The notes under the pieces are model-generated. The model was not told the origin of the DNA. It saw nothing but the letters and a program-made list of their open reading frames with translations, and searched no databases. From Alphaproteobacteria bacterium (GTDB lineage Bacteria > Pseudomonadota > Alphaproteobacteria > Sphingomonadales > Kordiimonadaceae), in NCBI GenBank assembly GCA_013372975.1, contig JABXIS010000017.1, positions 62,001-126,000 on the forward strand: 64,000 bases of DNA. The letters are read 5' to 3'. This document shows, piece by piece, positions 25,371-35,161 of this stretch. Each line of letters begins with the position of its first letter. Position 1 is the first letter of the stretch. The translations under genes were made by a program, and so were the position numbers.

Positions 25371-26318
25371 ATGGATACCAGCGCCATCAATGACGCCGTA
25401 ATCACGCTTGAGCCGGGCACGCAGCTTGCGCTCGCCATATCCCTCGCCTTCACCATGTTCACGGTGGCTCTTGGCTTGAAAACAGATGACTTTTCCTTCC
25501 TCAAAAGCCACAAACGCAGCGTGGCCTATGGCCTTGCAGCGCAAATCATCGGATTGCCCCTTATCACCCTTGCGCTACTATGGGCCTTCAACCCTATGGC
25601 AGGCATAGCGCTTGGCATGCTGATTGTGGCCTGTTGCCCCGGTGGCAATGTATCAAACCTGTTCACCCGTCTCAGCCGTGGTGATGTGGCCTACAGCGTG
25701 TCGCTCACCACATGCTCGAGCGTTTTTTCGGCGGCGGTTTTGCCCGTTATGATATTGTTCTGGACCAGCCTGTATGCGCCCACGCGCAACCTTGTTGAGG
25801 CCATTCACCTGGACCGCACGGCTTTCGCGCTGAACACCAGCCTGACCCTTCTGCTGCCACTTGTCGCCGGCATTGGCCTGTCTCACAAATGGCCAAGCCT
25901 TGCACACCGGCTGCAGAAACTGTTCCTGCCGCTCGCGGTTTTGATCATTGCCGTGATTATAGTGCTGGGACTTTGGAGCAACATGGGCCTTCTCCAGGAT
26001 TTTGGCAGCCAGATCATGCCCTTTGTTGTTTTGCACAATGCCTCGGCCTTTGCGCTCGGCGCGATCATCGGCCTTCTCGGACTACGAACAAAAGCCTCCA
26101 AACGCGCCCTTGTTTTCGAAATCGGCATACAGAATTCGGGCCTCGGCCTCTTGATCATGCTTAGCCAGTTTGGCGGCCTTGGTTCCGGCGCCATGATCAT
26201 CGCCACCTGGGGCATCTGGCACTTCGTTGGCGGTTTCGCCGTGACCGGGCTTTACCGGTTGGCGGATCGTTTCATTCAATCCCCTTCCAAATTGCAGGAG
26301 GACCCTTATGGCCTATGA
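25371..26318 (+). CDS. Bile acid:sodium symporter (BASS/SBF) family transporter
   Basis: 315 residues with about nine to ten hydrophobic helices, matching the SBF/ACR3-like BASS fold. LGMLIVACCPGGNVSNLFTRLSRGD holds the broken-helix, sodium-binding region; later FEIGIQNSGLGLLIM is the second characteristic broken helix. The family imports organic anions (bile acids, pyruvate, pantoate and others) with sodium; the substrate here is unknown. Start ATG at 25371 follows GAGAGGGG. The gene overlaps the next one by 11 nt, so carrier and D-aminoacylase are cotranscribed and may handle the same amide-type compound. Confidence 0.9.
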   Translation: MDTSAINDAVITLEPGTQLALAISLAFTMFTVALGLKTDDFSFLKSHKRSVAYGLAAQIIGLPLITLALLWAFNPMAGIALGMLIVACCPGGNVSNLFTRLSRGDVAYSVSLTTCSSVFSAAVLPVMILFWTSLYAPTRNLVEAIHLDRTAFALNTSLTLLLPLVAGIGLSHKWPSLAHRLQKLFLPLAVLIIAVIIVLGLWSNMGLLQDFGSQIMPFVVLHNASAFALGAIIGLLGLRTKASKRALVFEIGIQNSGLGLLIMLSQFGGLGSGAMIIATWGIWHFVGGFAVTGLYRLADRFIQSPSKLQEDPYGL

Positions 26319-28077
26319 CCTTATCATTCGTGGCGGCACCCTCTATGACGGCACGGGCGGCGAACCTCAGAAAGCCGATGTGGCCGTATCGGATGGCATC
26401 ATTGTGGCTATCGGCACCGATCTGGGCGATGCCACGCGCGAGATTGACGCCACTGGCGCTATCGTGACCCCGGGTTTTCTGGATTTGCACACCCACTATG
26501 ACGGCCAGGTCTCATGGGACGCCGACCTTCAACCCAGTGTGAACCACGGCGTAACAACAGCCGTAATGGGCAGTTGTGGCGTGGGGTTTGCGCCGGTTCT
26601 GGAACAGGATCGCGACCGCCTTGTGCGCCTGATGGAAGGTGTGGAAGACATCCCGGGCACCGCCCTCACCGAGGGGCTGACGTGGCAGTGGGAAAGCTTC
26701 GCTGACTATATGACCGCCATTGATTTCCCGCACACCATAGATTTTGCCGCCCAGATTGTGCACGACCCCTTGCGGGTTTATGTGATGGGCGACCGGGCGG
26801 TCTCAGACGAGCCTGCTACAGACGATGACATCGCCAGGATGCGGGACCTGACACGCGCCGCCCTGGAAGCTGGTGCCGTCGGTTTTTCGACCGGCCGTTC
26901 TGATGTGCACCGAACCGCCGATGGGGACTGGACTCCGGCCTCGGAAGCGACACGCGAGGAGCTTGTTGGCATTGCAGAAGCCTTCAAAGGTCTGGACCAC
27001 GGCGTTTTGCAGGCAGTGAATGATTTTGACCTCGAGCGCGGTGATCCAGCGGCATTTGACCGCGAGTTTGATCTTCTTGAAGCCTTTGCAGATGCTTCTG
27101 GAGGGCGGCCCTTCTCCCTATCCCTGATGCAGCGAGATTTTGCGCCAAAACAGTGGAAAAACATCATGGCGCGCGCTGAAAGTGCGAAGGAAAAGGGCAT
27201 CAATATGCGCCTTCAAACTGCACCGCGCGGCATCGGTGTTATCCTGGGGCTGCAGTGCACCTTCCATCCCTTCATCGGTTTCCCGAGCTATAAAGCCATC
27301 AGCCATCTGTCGCTTGAAGAGCGGGTAGCGGCCATGCGAGATCCGGCCTTCAAGGAAAGACTGCTTGGCGAAACGTCGGAGAAGGTGGCGGGAGACGGCA
27401 CCGCAATTCCGCCATTGGCTGATATCCTGTTGCAGCAGATTGACTTCATTAGCTGCAAGATGTTCAAACTGGGCGAAAATCCGGACTATGAGCAAAACGT
27501 CGATCAATCCGTTTACAAGATGGCGCAGGCCGAAGGCAAAAGCCCGCTCAGCAAAATCTACGACATACTTCTGGAGAAAGAGGGGCAGGAATTCCTCTAT
27601 TTCCCTATCTATAACTATACCGATCTGAACTATTCGGCAGTGCATGAGATGATGACTCACCCGCAGGCAATCATGGGCCTGTCTGACGGTGGCGCCCATG
27701 TGGGCACGGTATGTGACGCCAGCTTCCCCACGTACCTTCTGTGCCACTGGACGCGGGACCGCACCCAGGGCCCGAAAATTGGCCTCAGCCGTGCCGTGCA
27801 AATGCTGACATCCGAAATCGCCGATTATGTAGGCTTCAAGGATCGCGGTCGCCTGCTGGTGGGCATGAAAGCCAACATCAATGTGATTGATCATAAAAAC
27901 TTGCGGCTTCACCCGCCCCATATGGTGAAAGACCTTCCAGCTGGCGGGCAACGCCTTTTGCAGGACGCTTCAGGATATATCGCCACAATCGTTGGCGGTG
28001 TGCCGGTGCTGGAACATGACAAGCTCACGGGCGCTTTACCCGGACGGCTGGTGCGACTGGGGCAGAAGGCGGCGTAG
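26308..28077 (+). CDS. D-aminoacylase / N-acyl-D-amino-acid deacylase family amidohydrolase
   Basis: 589 residues of the amidohydrolase_3 group. [15 protein letters not shown] opens the composite N-terminal beta domain. The metal site begins with [14 protein letters not shown], and the typical [21 protein letters not shown] follows. The C-terminal part has [18 protein letters not shown] with the family aspartate and a closing [14 protein letters not shown]. Enzymes of this group hydrolyse N-acyl-D-amino acids or related amides using zinc. It is cytoplasmic (no signal peptide) and coupled to a BASS-type importer upstream and a TauE-type permease two bases downstream, suggesting uptake and cleavage of an amide with removal of one product. 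The exact substrate cannot be told. Confidence 0.88.
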   Translation: MAYDLIIRGGTLYDGTGGEPQKADVAVSDGIIVAIGTDLGDATREIDATGAIVTPGFLDLHTHYDGQVSWDADLQPSVNHGVTTAVMGSCGVGFAPVLEQDRDRLVRLMEGVEDIPGTALTEGLTWQWESFADYMTAIDFPHTIDFAAQIVHDPLRVYVMGDRAVSDEPATDDDIARMRDLTRAALEAGAVGFSTGRSDVHRTADGDWTPASEATREELVGIAEAFKGLDHGVLQAVNDFDLERGDPAAFDREFDLLEAFADASGGRPFSLSLMQRDFAPKQWKNIMARAESAKEKGINMRLQTAPRGIGVILGLQCTFHPFIGFPSYKAISHLSLEERVAAMRDPAFKERLLGETSEKVAGDGTAIPPLADILLQQIDFISCKMFKLGENPDYEQNVDQSVYKMAQAEGKSPLSKIYDILLEKEGQEFLYFPIYNYTDLNYSAVHEMMTHPQAIMGLSDGGAHVGTVCDASFPTYLLCHWTRDRTQGPKIGLSRAVQMLTSEIADYVGFKDRGRLLVGMKANINVIDHKNLRLHPPHMVKDLPAGGQRLLQDASGYIATIVGGVPVLEHDKLTGALPGRLVRLGQKAA

Positions 28078-28079
28078 CC

Positions 28080-28832
28080 ATGCCAGATATTTTGGCAGAT
28101 ATCGGCCTCCTCACCCTTTTGGGGATGGCGCTGACGATCATGCTGGCGGCCATATTGCGTGCCTTCACCGGCTTCGGCTTTGCTCTGGCCGCCTTGCCGG
28201 TACTCAGCCTCACACTTGCGCCCACCACTGCTGCCAGTGTGATCGTCCTTCTGACGCTTGCAGTCTCGCTGCAAACCCTGCCAACCTATCGGAAAGATAT
28301 CCCTAAAAAGGATATGATGGGAATGGTGGTCACCTCCGCAATTGGTACGCTCCTGGGCACCTATCTTTTGTTACTGTTCAGCCCCAATGTGTTCCGCTTG
28401 CTGATTGGCGGAACGGTGATGGCAGCTTGCCTCCTTTTAGCCCGATACAAGCCCGCGCCCCACCGCGCCGGCGGTACGTTCGGGCTTGGATCTGGGCTAC
28501 TATCCGGCTTGTTAAACGGCGCCCTTGCCATCCCCGGCCCGCCGGTGATTATCTATTCCATGGCTGTCTATGAAAAAGCACGCAATGCCCGCGCATTCCT
28601 TATGGGCTTTTTTCTTTTTTCGGCAGCGTTCGCCGCCATCAGCTATTCACTGGAAGGCATAATAGGCATCAAGGAACTCACCCTTTTTGCGGTTTGCTAT
28701 CCAGCTATGCTGGCCGGGAACCGTACTGGCGACTGGCTATTTGAAAAATATGGCGATGCAAGCCATCGCCGCATCGCCATCTGGGCTTTGTTTGCCATCG
28801 GCCTCAGCGTTGCTGCGGCTGCAGTATTCTAA
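28080..28832 (+). CDS. TauE/SafE-family membrane permease
   Basis: 250 residues with about eight hydrophobic helices. The two internal repeats of the TauE/SafE family show in LRAFTGFGFALAALPVLSLTLAP (about 22-44) and in LGSGLLSGLLNGALAIPGPPVIIYSM (about 138-163). Members move sulfite, sulfoacetate or other small organic anions across the inner membrane. It starts two bases after the D-aminoacylase stop and is the last gene of that operon. It may export a by-product or import a related substrate; which one is unknown. It converges on the serine hydrolase with a 22-nt gap. Confidence 0.88.
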   Translation: MPDILADIGLLTLLGMALTIMLAAILRAFTGFGFALAALPVLSLTLAPTTAASVIVLLTLAVSLQTLPTYRKDIPKKDMMGMVVTSAIGTLLGTYLLLLFSPNVFRLLIGGTVMAACLLLARYKPAPHRAGGTFGLGSGLLSGLLNGALAIPGPPVIIYSMAVYEKARNARAFLMGFFLFSAAFAAISYSLEGIIGIKELTLFAVCYPAMLAGNRTGDWLFEKYGDASHRRIAIWALFAIGLSVAAAAVF

Positions 28833-28854
28833 CAAACCGGAGCTTGCCCATACT

Positions 28855-30567
28855 CTAGTCTCCTTGAAGGGATGCCATGCCCGACTGGAAGGCTTCATCC
28901 TCAGGGAAATAGTGCGCACCAATGCGGTAGAATGTCAGAGCCTCGTCGTTCCGTCCGCCGTCAACCGCAGCCCTGGCCAACCGCTTGAACGCCCGTACGC
29001 CCAGAAGCGCACTGTTGGGATCGCCTTCCTGCCAGGCTCTGTAGGCTTTGAGCCCAGCCTCAAACCCCTTCGAGCGCGCCACCTCATGGGGCGGGATATC
29101 GCCTTCCGCCATTTTCTCAAGCGCAATGCCTGCCCCCACCACATCCGGATGATAAAAGGCCAGATACTCTTTGCCACCTTTCCGGTAGGCGCCAAAAGCT
29201 TTGCCTCTGAACCCGCTCACCCGAAAAGTGCCGCCCCCCATATGAACGAGGGCTCTGGCTGCCTGTGCCCCCAGCGAATTATCAATCATCAGGACACCAT
29301 CGGTTTCAAAGATACGCACCACCGTATTGAAGGGCGAAAAATAGCCAGTATTGATGTTCCGGTAGTAGCCAACCAGCCTGTCTTTCACCGCGGCACGCGG
29401 CCCCGCTTTTTCCGGCAAGTCAGTGCGCCATTGGCGGCTTTCCATCACATGTTTCATCACCGCATCCATTACCGGCAATCGCACGCGTGGTGTGCCGCTT
29501 CCAAACAGGGCAATCGCCCGCCCGTCTTCCATTGTTGCCACCACAAGTCCGCCGATGCCTGAGTTGAAACCGCTGTGGGAGAACCAGTCCAGATTGCCGA
29601 ACTTCTCAAAACGCATCCAGCCAAGCCCCCAGCCGCCCGCTTTCAGAAGCGTTTGTACACGCGTGACCTCTCTTGCCACTGCGCGTGAAATCACGCGTCC
29701 CCCGCCATCCGCGAGCGCCTTCTGGATATCAATCACCAGCTTTGCCATATCGGTGGGTGTGGTCCAAAGGCCCGATGCCGCCGTTTGCGGATAGATGGGG
29801 ACGCCGCCCGCGCCAACCAACGACAGGTCATCATTATGTGCACTGGAAACATTCTGCAGAAACCGGGGATGGCCATTTTGATGCATGGTGCTGTCTGCCA
29901 TACCGAGCGGCTCGAAAATCAACTCCGCAGCCAGATCAGCCAGTGATTTCCCGGTTACATCCTCGATCGCCACCTGCGCAATCACGAACCCACCGCCACT
30001 GTATTTGAAGCGGCTGCCCGGCTGCCACATCACCTCGATCGGCTTTTTATATCGCTCAAGCTTCTCGCCGTTCAGGCTTTCGACAAGGGTGGGAATATCA
30101 TCACCGGGAAAAAAGTCTGCAAACCCGCTTTGGCTGGTTCCTGCCGTGTGGGTCAGAAGATGCCGCAGGGTGATTGGTGTCTCGCGGGTATAGGCAGACT
30201 GCGGCAATTGCCACCGTTTCAGATAGCCGCTCACCGGTGCATCCAGGTCAATCTGTCCCTTCTCGGCCAGCATCGCGGCAATCATACCCGTGATCGCTTT
30301 TGAAATGGAGGCTGCAGAAAAGGCGGTATGCCCATCTACCCGTGCGGGCTGACCCGCCTGCCGAACACCATAGGCACCGGTTTCAACAATTTGGTAATTG
30401 TCCACCACGGCGTAGCTGAAACCCGCCAGATTGTGATCCGCCATCATGGTTTCTACATCCAGTGTAGGCGCATCGTCCGCGCATAGGGCGGCCACCGAGA
30501 CCACTGCCAATGTCAAAGACGCCATCATTTGCCGGGACGGTCCGGCCAGAAATTTCCATAAACCCAT
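28855..30567 (-). CDS. Serine beta-lactamase-like hydrolase with C-terminal extension
   Basis: About 570 residues. The N-terminus holds a signal peptide (MGLWKFLAGPSRQMMASLTLAVVSVAALCA), placing the enzyme in the periplasm. The class C beta-lactamase/esterase fold shows the nucleophile motif SISK (in AFSAASISKAITGMIA), the second motif YSG in RFKYSGGGFVIAQVA, and a later HSGFNSGIGG that stands for KTG. The last 200 residues are an extension with a beta-rich part and a helical TPR-like tail, as in many family esterases or peptidases of unknown substrate. I chose ATG at 30567 (AGGA upstream); a longer frame begins at 30612. It lies alone, divergent from the LytTR gene. Confidence 0.85.
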   Translation of the reverse strand: MGLWKFLAGPSRQMMASLTLAVVSVAALCADDAPTLDVETMMADHNLAGFSYAVVDNYQIVETGAYGVRQAGQPARVDGHTAFSAASISKAITGMIAAMLAEKGQIDLDAPVSGYLKRWQLPQSAYTRETPITLRHLLTHTAGTSQSGFADFFPGDDIPTLVESLNGEKLERYKKPIEVMWQPGSRFKYSGGGFVIAQVAIEDVTGKSLADLAAELIFEPLGMADSTMHQNGHPRFLQNVSSAHNDDLSLVGAGGVPIYPQTAASGLWTTPTDMAKLVIDIQKALADGGGRVISRAVAREVTRVQTLLKAGGWGLGWMRFEKFGNLDWFSHSGFNSGIGGLVVATMEDGRAIALFGSGTPRVRLPVMDAVMKHVMESRQWRTDLPEKAGPRAAVKDRLVGYYRNINTGYFSPFNTVVRIFETDGVLMIDNSLGAQAARALVHMGGGTFRVSGFRGKAFGAYRKGGKEYLAFYHPDVVGAGIALEKMAEGDIPPHEVARSKGFEAGLKAYRAWQEGDPNSALLGVRAFKRLARAAVDGGRNDEALTFYRIGAHYFPEDEAFQSGMASLQGD

Positions 30568-30710
30568 ACCAAAATCCTGCTGTTCGTTTATCGTTGATTG
30601 CAGGTCTGTCATGAGCGGTTATGATAGATATTTCATGATCTTATCTGCGAGCGGTCTGTTTCTGCCTGCAAACGGCAAGGGCAGCCACGTACTTTGGGGC
30701 ACGGCATTTG

Positions 30711-32207
30711 ATGGCATTTCACATTGTGGCATTTCTCATTTTTATGCTCTGTGCGCCTTCTACGGTGGCGCAGGATATGCCCTTCCTTTTCATGAAGATA
30801 AACACGGTCTGCGAAGATTTGCCCGCGAGTGACATTCCGTCATTCACAGAACCCGAATGTAAACCAAACGATCGCTACAGACCTGATACCCAAGGGCGTT
30901 TCCTATGGATCAAGGGCACCGTAAATATCCCTGCCAGCATGATGGAAAGCGCTTACCCCCTTGGCCTGAATATTTCCGGGAAGGCGTCCATGGCCGCCTA
31001 TATTGGCGGGAAGGAAATTGGCAGAAACGGTACACCGCACGATCGGGCTGACAGGGAAATCCCCGGCCTGATTGATACCATCATCCCCCTAAACCGAGCG
31101 CTTCTGCACGAAGGGGAGAATGAAATCGTCATCGCCATGTCGGGCCACAAGGGATTCCTTTCCCTGCCCAACCCGATTGCGGTGCTGGCCGTTGGGCCCT
31201 TTCGCGATCCGACAGATTATGTGCTGCATCGTTATCTGCCTGCACTGCCTTTGCTCGGCCTCCTGATCGCGGGTTCGCTATATTTCGGCTTGCTCGCTTA
31301 CCGCCACGGTGACGACAGGACCAACCTGCTGCCCCCTCTGATCGCCCTGTTCGCCAGCATGCAAATGCTGACAGAAATCTCGCGCGGTTTTGTTGCCTAT
31401 AGCTACCAGTTTCATGACATCCGACTGGCCCTGATTATCCTGTTTGCGACACTGGGCGGCACCTGTTTGCTGGCCCATGTTGCCGCACGGTTTGCAAGGC
31501 CGCAGATGCGCACGATTGTGTTTGCCGGTACGCTGGCCACTCTTGCCGTCATCTATGTTACCCAGTCGTACGACAGCAAGGCGGCTTTCGCGCTCATGAC
31601 ACCGGCAATCATGGGGGCAATCATTTCCCTCGTTGGCATTCGCAAGGGGCTTCCAAGGTCAAAAGCCTATGCGGCAACGCTGACGGTTGGTGCATTCGCC
31701 ATTTTCAAAACCACATCAGACTTTCTGGACGTGTATTTCTATTATGTAGTCGCGGCCCTTTTGCTGTTTCTGTTTTTCCAGCAATTGCAGGATATGGCTG
31801 CCATCAAAGCCCAGCAAGCAGCGGATCAGGCCCGAACAGACAGGCTTGAGCTGGCGCTCGCCGAAGCCCGGCAGAAACAGGTGCCCAGTGCGGTCGCGGT
31901 GAAAACCAGCGGCGAAGTTGAAATGGTGCAAACGGAAGAACTGGTTTATTGCCAGGGTGCACGCGATTATGTGGAACTGGTTGTCACAGATGGCAGCCGC
32001 AAACTTCATGGCGGCAGCCTCACCGAGCTTGAAAAATCGCTCCCCATCACCTTCCTGCGTGTTCACCGGTCTTATATCGTGAACACCCGCTTTGTTGAAA
32101 AGCTGGAACGCGATGCGTCGGGTTCCGGCACACTTTCCCTTTCCGGGGGGGAGACTATTCCCGTCAGCCGCAGGATCATGCCAACGGTCAGGAAAGCCCT
32201 TTCATAA
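30711..32207 (+). CDS. Membrane-anchored LytTR-domain transcriptional regulator
   Basis: About 498 residues. It has a signal peptide (MAFHIVAFLIFMLCAPSTVAQ), a periplasmic beta-sandwich-like part (about 25-160) like the sensor domains paired with 7TM-DISM modules, seven or so membrane helices (about 170-355), a short coiled segment rich in A, Q and R, and a C-terminal LytTR DNA-binding domain (about 400-497, with ELVYCQGARDYVELVV and FLRVHRSYIVNTRFVEKLE). It would bind DNA while in the membrane and sense a periplasmic or membrane signal directly, without a histidine kinase. Target genes are unknown; the divergent serine hydrolase is a candidate. ATG at 30711 is preferred over the TTG just before it. 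Confidence 0.85.
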   Translation: MAFHIVAFLIFMLCAPSTVAQDMPFLFMKINTVCEDLPASDIPSFTEPECKPNDRYRPDTQGRFLWIKGTVNIPASMMESAYPLGLNISGKASMAAYIGGKEIGRNGTPHDRADREIPGLIDTIIPLNRALLHEGENEIVIAMSGHKGFLSLPNPIAVLAVGPFRDPTDYVLHRYLPALPLLGLLIAGSLYFGLLAYRHGDDRTNLLPPLIALFASMQMLTEISRGFVAYSYQFHDIRLALIILFATLGGTCLLAHVAARFARPQMRTIVFAGTLATLAVIYVTQSYDSKAAFALMTPAIMGAIISLVGIRKGLPRSKAYAATLTVGAFAIFKTTSDFLDVYFYYVVAALLLFLFFQQLQDMAAIKAQQAADQARTDRLELALAEARQKQVPSAVAVKTSGEVEMVQTEELVYCQGARDYVELVVTDGSRKLHGGSLTELEKSLPITFLRVHRSYIVNTRFVEKLERDASGSGTLSLSGGETIPVSRRIMPTVRKALS

Positions 32208-32209
32208 AA

Positions 32210-32234
32210 GAAGCCCCGGCAAAACCGGGGCTTC
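32210..32234 (-). terminator. Intrinsic terminator between LytTR and M3 peptidase genes
   Basis: A perfect 10-bp stem GAAGCCCCGG/CCGGGGCTTC with a CAAAA loop. On the minus strand the hairpin is followed by TTTTATG, so it best fits the M3 peptidase transcript, whose stop lies 25 nt earlier. It may also stop the convergent LytTR transcript, although no T-tract follows on the plus strand. Confidence 0.75.
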
Positions 32235-32258
32235 CAAAATCTCAAACTCTCAGACCTG

Positions 32259-34373
32259 TTAGTCTGTAAGACCGCGTGCCTCAAGGATTGCATCCAGCTT
32301 GTATGGCCGGCCTTTGAATTCCTCGAACATTTCCATCGGATCGCGTGCACCGCGTGGCTCCAGAATACTGGTGCGTAAGCGTGCAGCCACTTCCTGATTG
32401 AAGAGGCCTTCTTCCGAGAAAGTGGCATAGGCATCTGCCGACAATACTTCCGACCACAGGTAGGTATAATAGCCCGCCGCATAGGCAGCCCCACCAAAGG
32501 CATGGTTGAAGTATGGCGTACGGTAGCGCACGACAATCTCGTCAATCAGGCCGATTTCATCCAGAAGCGACTTTTCAAATGCGGCAACATCTGTGTCGTC
32601 CGAGATTTTCCGCGTGTGCCACATCATGTCCATCAAGGCGGCAGATACATATTCCACGGTCGCAAAACCCTGATTGAATTTGGACGCCGCTTCCATGCGC
32701 TCGATCATGCTTTCAGGGAGCACTTCGCCGGTTTTATAGTGTTTTGCATATTCGCGCAGCATTTCAGGCTCAAACGCCCAGCCCTCAAAAATCTGGCTAG
32801 GGAACTCAACAAAGTCCCACGCCAGGCTATTCAAGCGGCCATAAGTAACTTCAGACATCAGCGTATGCATGGCGTGGCCGAATTCGTGGAACAGTGTGCT
32901 CGCATTGTCTGCCGACAACAGCGGCGGTACGTCGCCTGAGCCTTTCGGGAAGCTCATCACATTCACTACGATCGGCGTTACCTTGCCATCAACCTTGGTT
33001 TGGGCACGGAAGCTGTTGTTCCAGGCACCACCGCGCTTCGACGCGCGCGGGTGATAGTCCGCGAGGAACAGGCCAAGGTAAGAACCATCCTTTTCATACA
33101 CTTCAAACACCTGCACATCTTCATGATAGGTGTCGATGTCAGTGCGCTGCTTGAAGGTCAGGCCCCACAATTTATTGGCTGTTTTGAAGGCACCGTCGCG
33201 CACGTTATTGAGCACGAAATAGGGCTTCACGGCCTGCTCATCCAGGTCATATTTGGCCTTGCGTACCTTTTCGGCATAGTGCCACCAGTCCCATGGCTGA
33301 AGGTCAAAATCATGGCCTTCCTCGCGCACCATGGCCTGAAGCATTGCGCGTTCTTCCTTGGCTTTTTCAAGCGCAGGCGCCCAGATACGATTGAGAAGCT
33401 CAAACGCCCGATCCGGATGGCCCATCATGCGATCCGCCATCTGGAATTCTGCATGGTTCTTGTAGCCCAACAGCTCGGCCCGCTTTTGCCGCGCCTTCAG
33501 GATTTGTTTCACAAGGCCTGTGTTGTCATGGGCGCTGCCCTTCTCGCCGCGCGCCATATAGCCCTTGTGCATTTTCTCCCGCAGGTCTCTGCGCGTGGAA
33601 AAGGTCATGAAGGGTGTGAAGGACGACCGTGTGCTTGTGAACATCCATTTGCCCGGTTGGCCCCGGTCTTCCGCCGTGGAGGCAGCGGCTGCAATTACAA
33701 AGTCAGGCAGTCCTGCCAGATCGGCTTCTTTGTCCACAACCATTTCAAATGCATTGGTCGCCGCCAATACATTCTGGCCGAACTTGATCGTAAGGCCCGA
33801 AATTTCCTCATTCAGTTTTGCCAATTCCGCTTTTGCGGCTTCGTCCAAATTGGCGCCTGCACGGGTGAAATCCAGATGTGTACGCCACAGCATACGCTGC
33901 TGCTCGGCATTCAGGCCCAGGCTGTCACGCTTCTGGTAAAGCGCATCCACACGGTCAAACAGCTTCTTGTTAAAGAGCGTATCGTTGGTGTGACGAGAGA
34001 ACATGGCGGAAATTTCGCTCTGGATTGCCCGCATCTCGTCGTTCGAGTGCGAACTGGTCAGGTTGTAGAAAACACCGGAAACCTTGTTGAGAAGCTTGCC
34101 ACCCTTATCAAGCGCCGCGATGGTGTTCTCAAACGTAGGTGCCGCCGGATTATTGGCAATTGCATTAATTTCAGCCCGGTTTTCTGCAAAGGCACGCTCG
34201 AATGCAGGTTTGTAATGAGCGTTTTCAATGTTGCTGAACGGGGGCGCACCGTGTGGTGTAGTCCATTCTTCAAAAAACGGGTTGTTGTCCTCTGCTGTCG
34301 TCATTGGCGCCATCATCGGCAATGCGAGGCCCATAAGCGCCGCAGCCATGGCTGCTCTTCCAATTTTTTTCAT
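32259..34373 (-). CDS. Exported M3-family metallopeptidase (peptidyl-dipeptidase Dcp-like)
   Basis: 704 residues. The zinc-binding motif HEFGHAMH (about residue 490) with a downstream glutamate region (EFPSQIFEGWAFEPEML) defines the M3 thimet-oligopeptidase family. Overall length and the start FFEEWTTPHGAPPFSNI match Dcp, which removes dipeptides from peptide C-termini. A signal peptide (MKKIGRAAMAAALMGLALPMM...TTA) points to a periplasmic enzyme, unlike the cytoplasmic oligopeptidase A. Start at 34373 with AAGGGGAAA upstream. It is monocistronic with its own terminator and probably scavenges peptides. Confidence 0.93.
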   Translation of the reverse strand: MKKIGRAAMAAALMGLALPMMAPMTTAEDNNPFFEEWTTPHGAPPFSNIENAHYKPAFERAFAENRAEINAIANNPAAPTFENTIAALDKGGKLLNKVSGVFYNLTSSHSNDEMRAIQSEISAMFSRHTNDTLFNKKLFDRVDALYQKRDSLGLNAEQQRMLWRTHLDFTRAGANLDEAAKAELAKLNEEISGLTIKFGQNVLAATNAFEMVVDKEADLAGLPDFVIAAAASTAEDRGQPGKWMFTSTRSSFTPFMTFSTRRDLREKMHKGYMARGEKGSAHDNTGLVKQILKARQKRAELLGYKNHAEFQMADRMMGHPDRAFELLNRIWAPALEKAKEERAMLQAMVREEGHDFDLQPWDWWHYAEKVRKAKYDLDEQAVKPYFVLNNVRDGAFKTANKLWGLTFKQRTDIDTYHEDVQVFEVYEKDGSYLGLFLADYHPRASKRGGAWNNSFRAQTKVDGKVTPIVVNVMSFPKGSGDVPPLLSADNASTLFHEFGHAMHTLMSEVTYGRLNSLAWDFVEFPSQIFEGWAFEPEMLREYAKHYKTGEVLPESMIERMEAASKFNQGFATVEYVSAALMDMMWHTRKISDDTDVAAFEKSLLDEIGLIDEIVVRYRTPYFNHAFGGAAYAAGYYTYLWSEVLSADAYATFSEEGLFNQEVAARLRTSILEPRGARDPMEMFEEFKGRPYKLDAILEARGLTD

Positions 34374-34530
34374 GATTTCCCCTTTGGTGTCTTATGTGGG
34401 CGGCTGCCTATCCCAAGGCATCTGGCCCTTGTCATTTTTTCAGGCGCACAGTTATAGCGGGGTGATTTCCATGCGCACAAGGATTGCGGCGAAAAGGATG
34501 AAAAACACGATAAACCGCAGAAATGCTAGG

Positions 34531-35133
34531 CTATAACGTCAGAAAATTCGCCAAAACTTCATCAGCCAAATCAGTCAGTGTCAGCTTCCCATCTGTCTGG
34601 AACCAGTTTTTTGACCAGGCGTTGGCACCCCGGATCAACTGCCGAGCAATGCGCGGATCCGATTTGATCAAACCGGCCGCCGCACACCCGTCAAGCGCCT
34701 CTGCCCAGCAGCGTTCATAACTAGTATCCCGGATCGCGAGCACGGCTTCGCGGTATTCTTCATCAAGGCTGCGCCATTCGTCCACCAACACATAGGCGGC
34801 ATGCTCCCCATCCCGGTGCACATGGCTCAGCTCACACAGCACCAACGCCCGCAACTGATCAACCGGATCATCAAGGCCATCCACTGCTTTTTCCGCGGCT
34901 TCCCCCATGCCGCGAGTCGTCAGTGCCATAGCGGTAAAGAGGATTTCCTGCTTGCTTTTGAAATGATGAAACAGGCTGCCCGACAAGATGCCTGCGCGCG
35001 CGGCAATGTCCCGCACGGTCGTTCGTTCGAAGCCTTTTTCATAAAATAAATCAATGGCTACGCGCAAAAGCCGTTCTTTTGCAGGGCTTATGTTTTCCAC
35101 ATCTGGCAGCAATTGTTTCAGGGCTTCGGTCAT
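34531..35133 (-). CDS. TetR-family repressor of the adjacent acyl-CoA operon
   Basis: 200 residues. The N-terminal HTH is typical: RLLRVAIDLFYEKGFERTTV, RDIAARAGILSGSLFHHFKSKQEIL. The C-terminal helical domain is variable and would bind the inducer. The gene is divergent from the carboxylase/BKACE operon with 93 bp between the start codons, and the intergenic dyad at 35165-35184 is its likely operator. By analogy with AtuR, LiuR or KstR2-type regulators the inducer could be an acyl-CoA of the pathway; this is inferred from context only. Confidence 0.9.
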   Translation of the reverse strand: MTEALKQLLPDVENISPAKERLLRVAIDLFYEKGFERTTVRDIAARAGILSGSLFHHFKSKQEILFTAMALTTRGMGEAAEKAVDGLDDPVDQLRALVLCELSHVHRDGEHAAYVLVDEWRSLDEEYREAVLAIRDTSYERCWAEALDGCAAAGLIKSDPRIARQLIRGANAWSKNWFQTDGKLTLTDLADEVLANFLTL

Positions 35134-35161
35134 GCGGCAAAGCTATCTTTTTCTATCGCGC

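Noticed and set aside
33000-34457. Long open frame on the plus strand opposite the M3 peptidase gene (485 codons)
   Set aside because: It is exactly antisense to a well-conserved peptidase, has no ribosome site and its product has the C/H/R-rich composition of a shadow frame.
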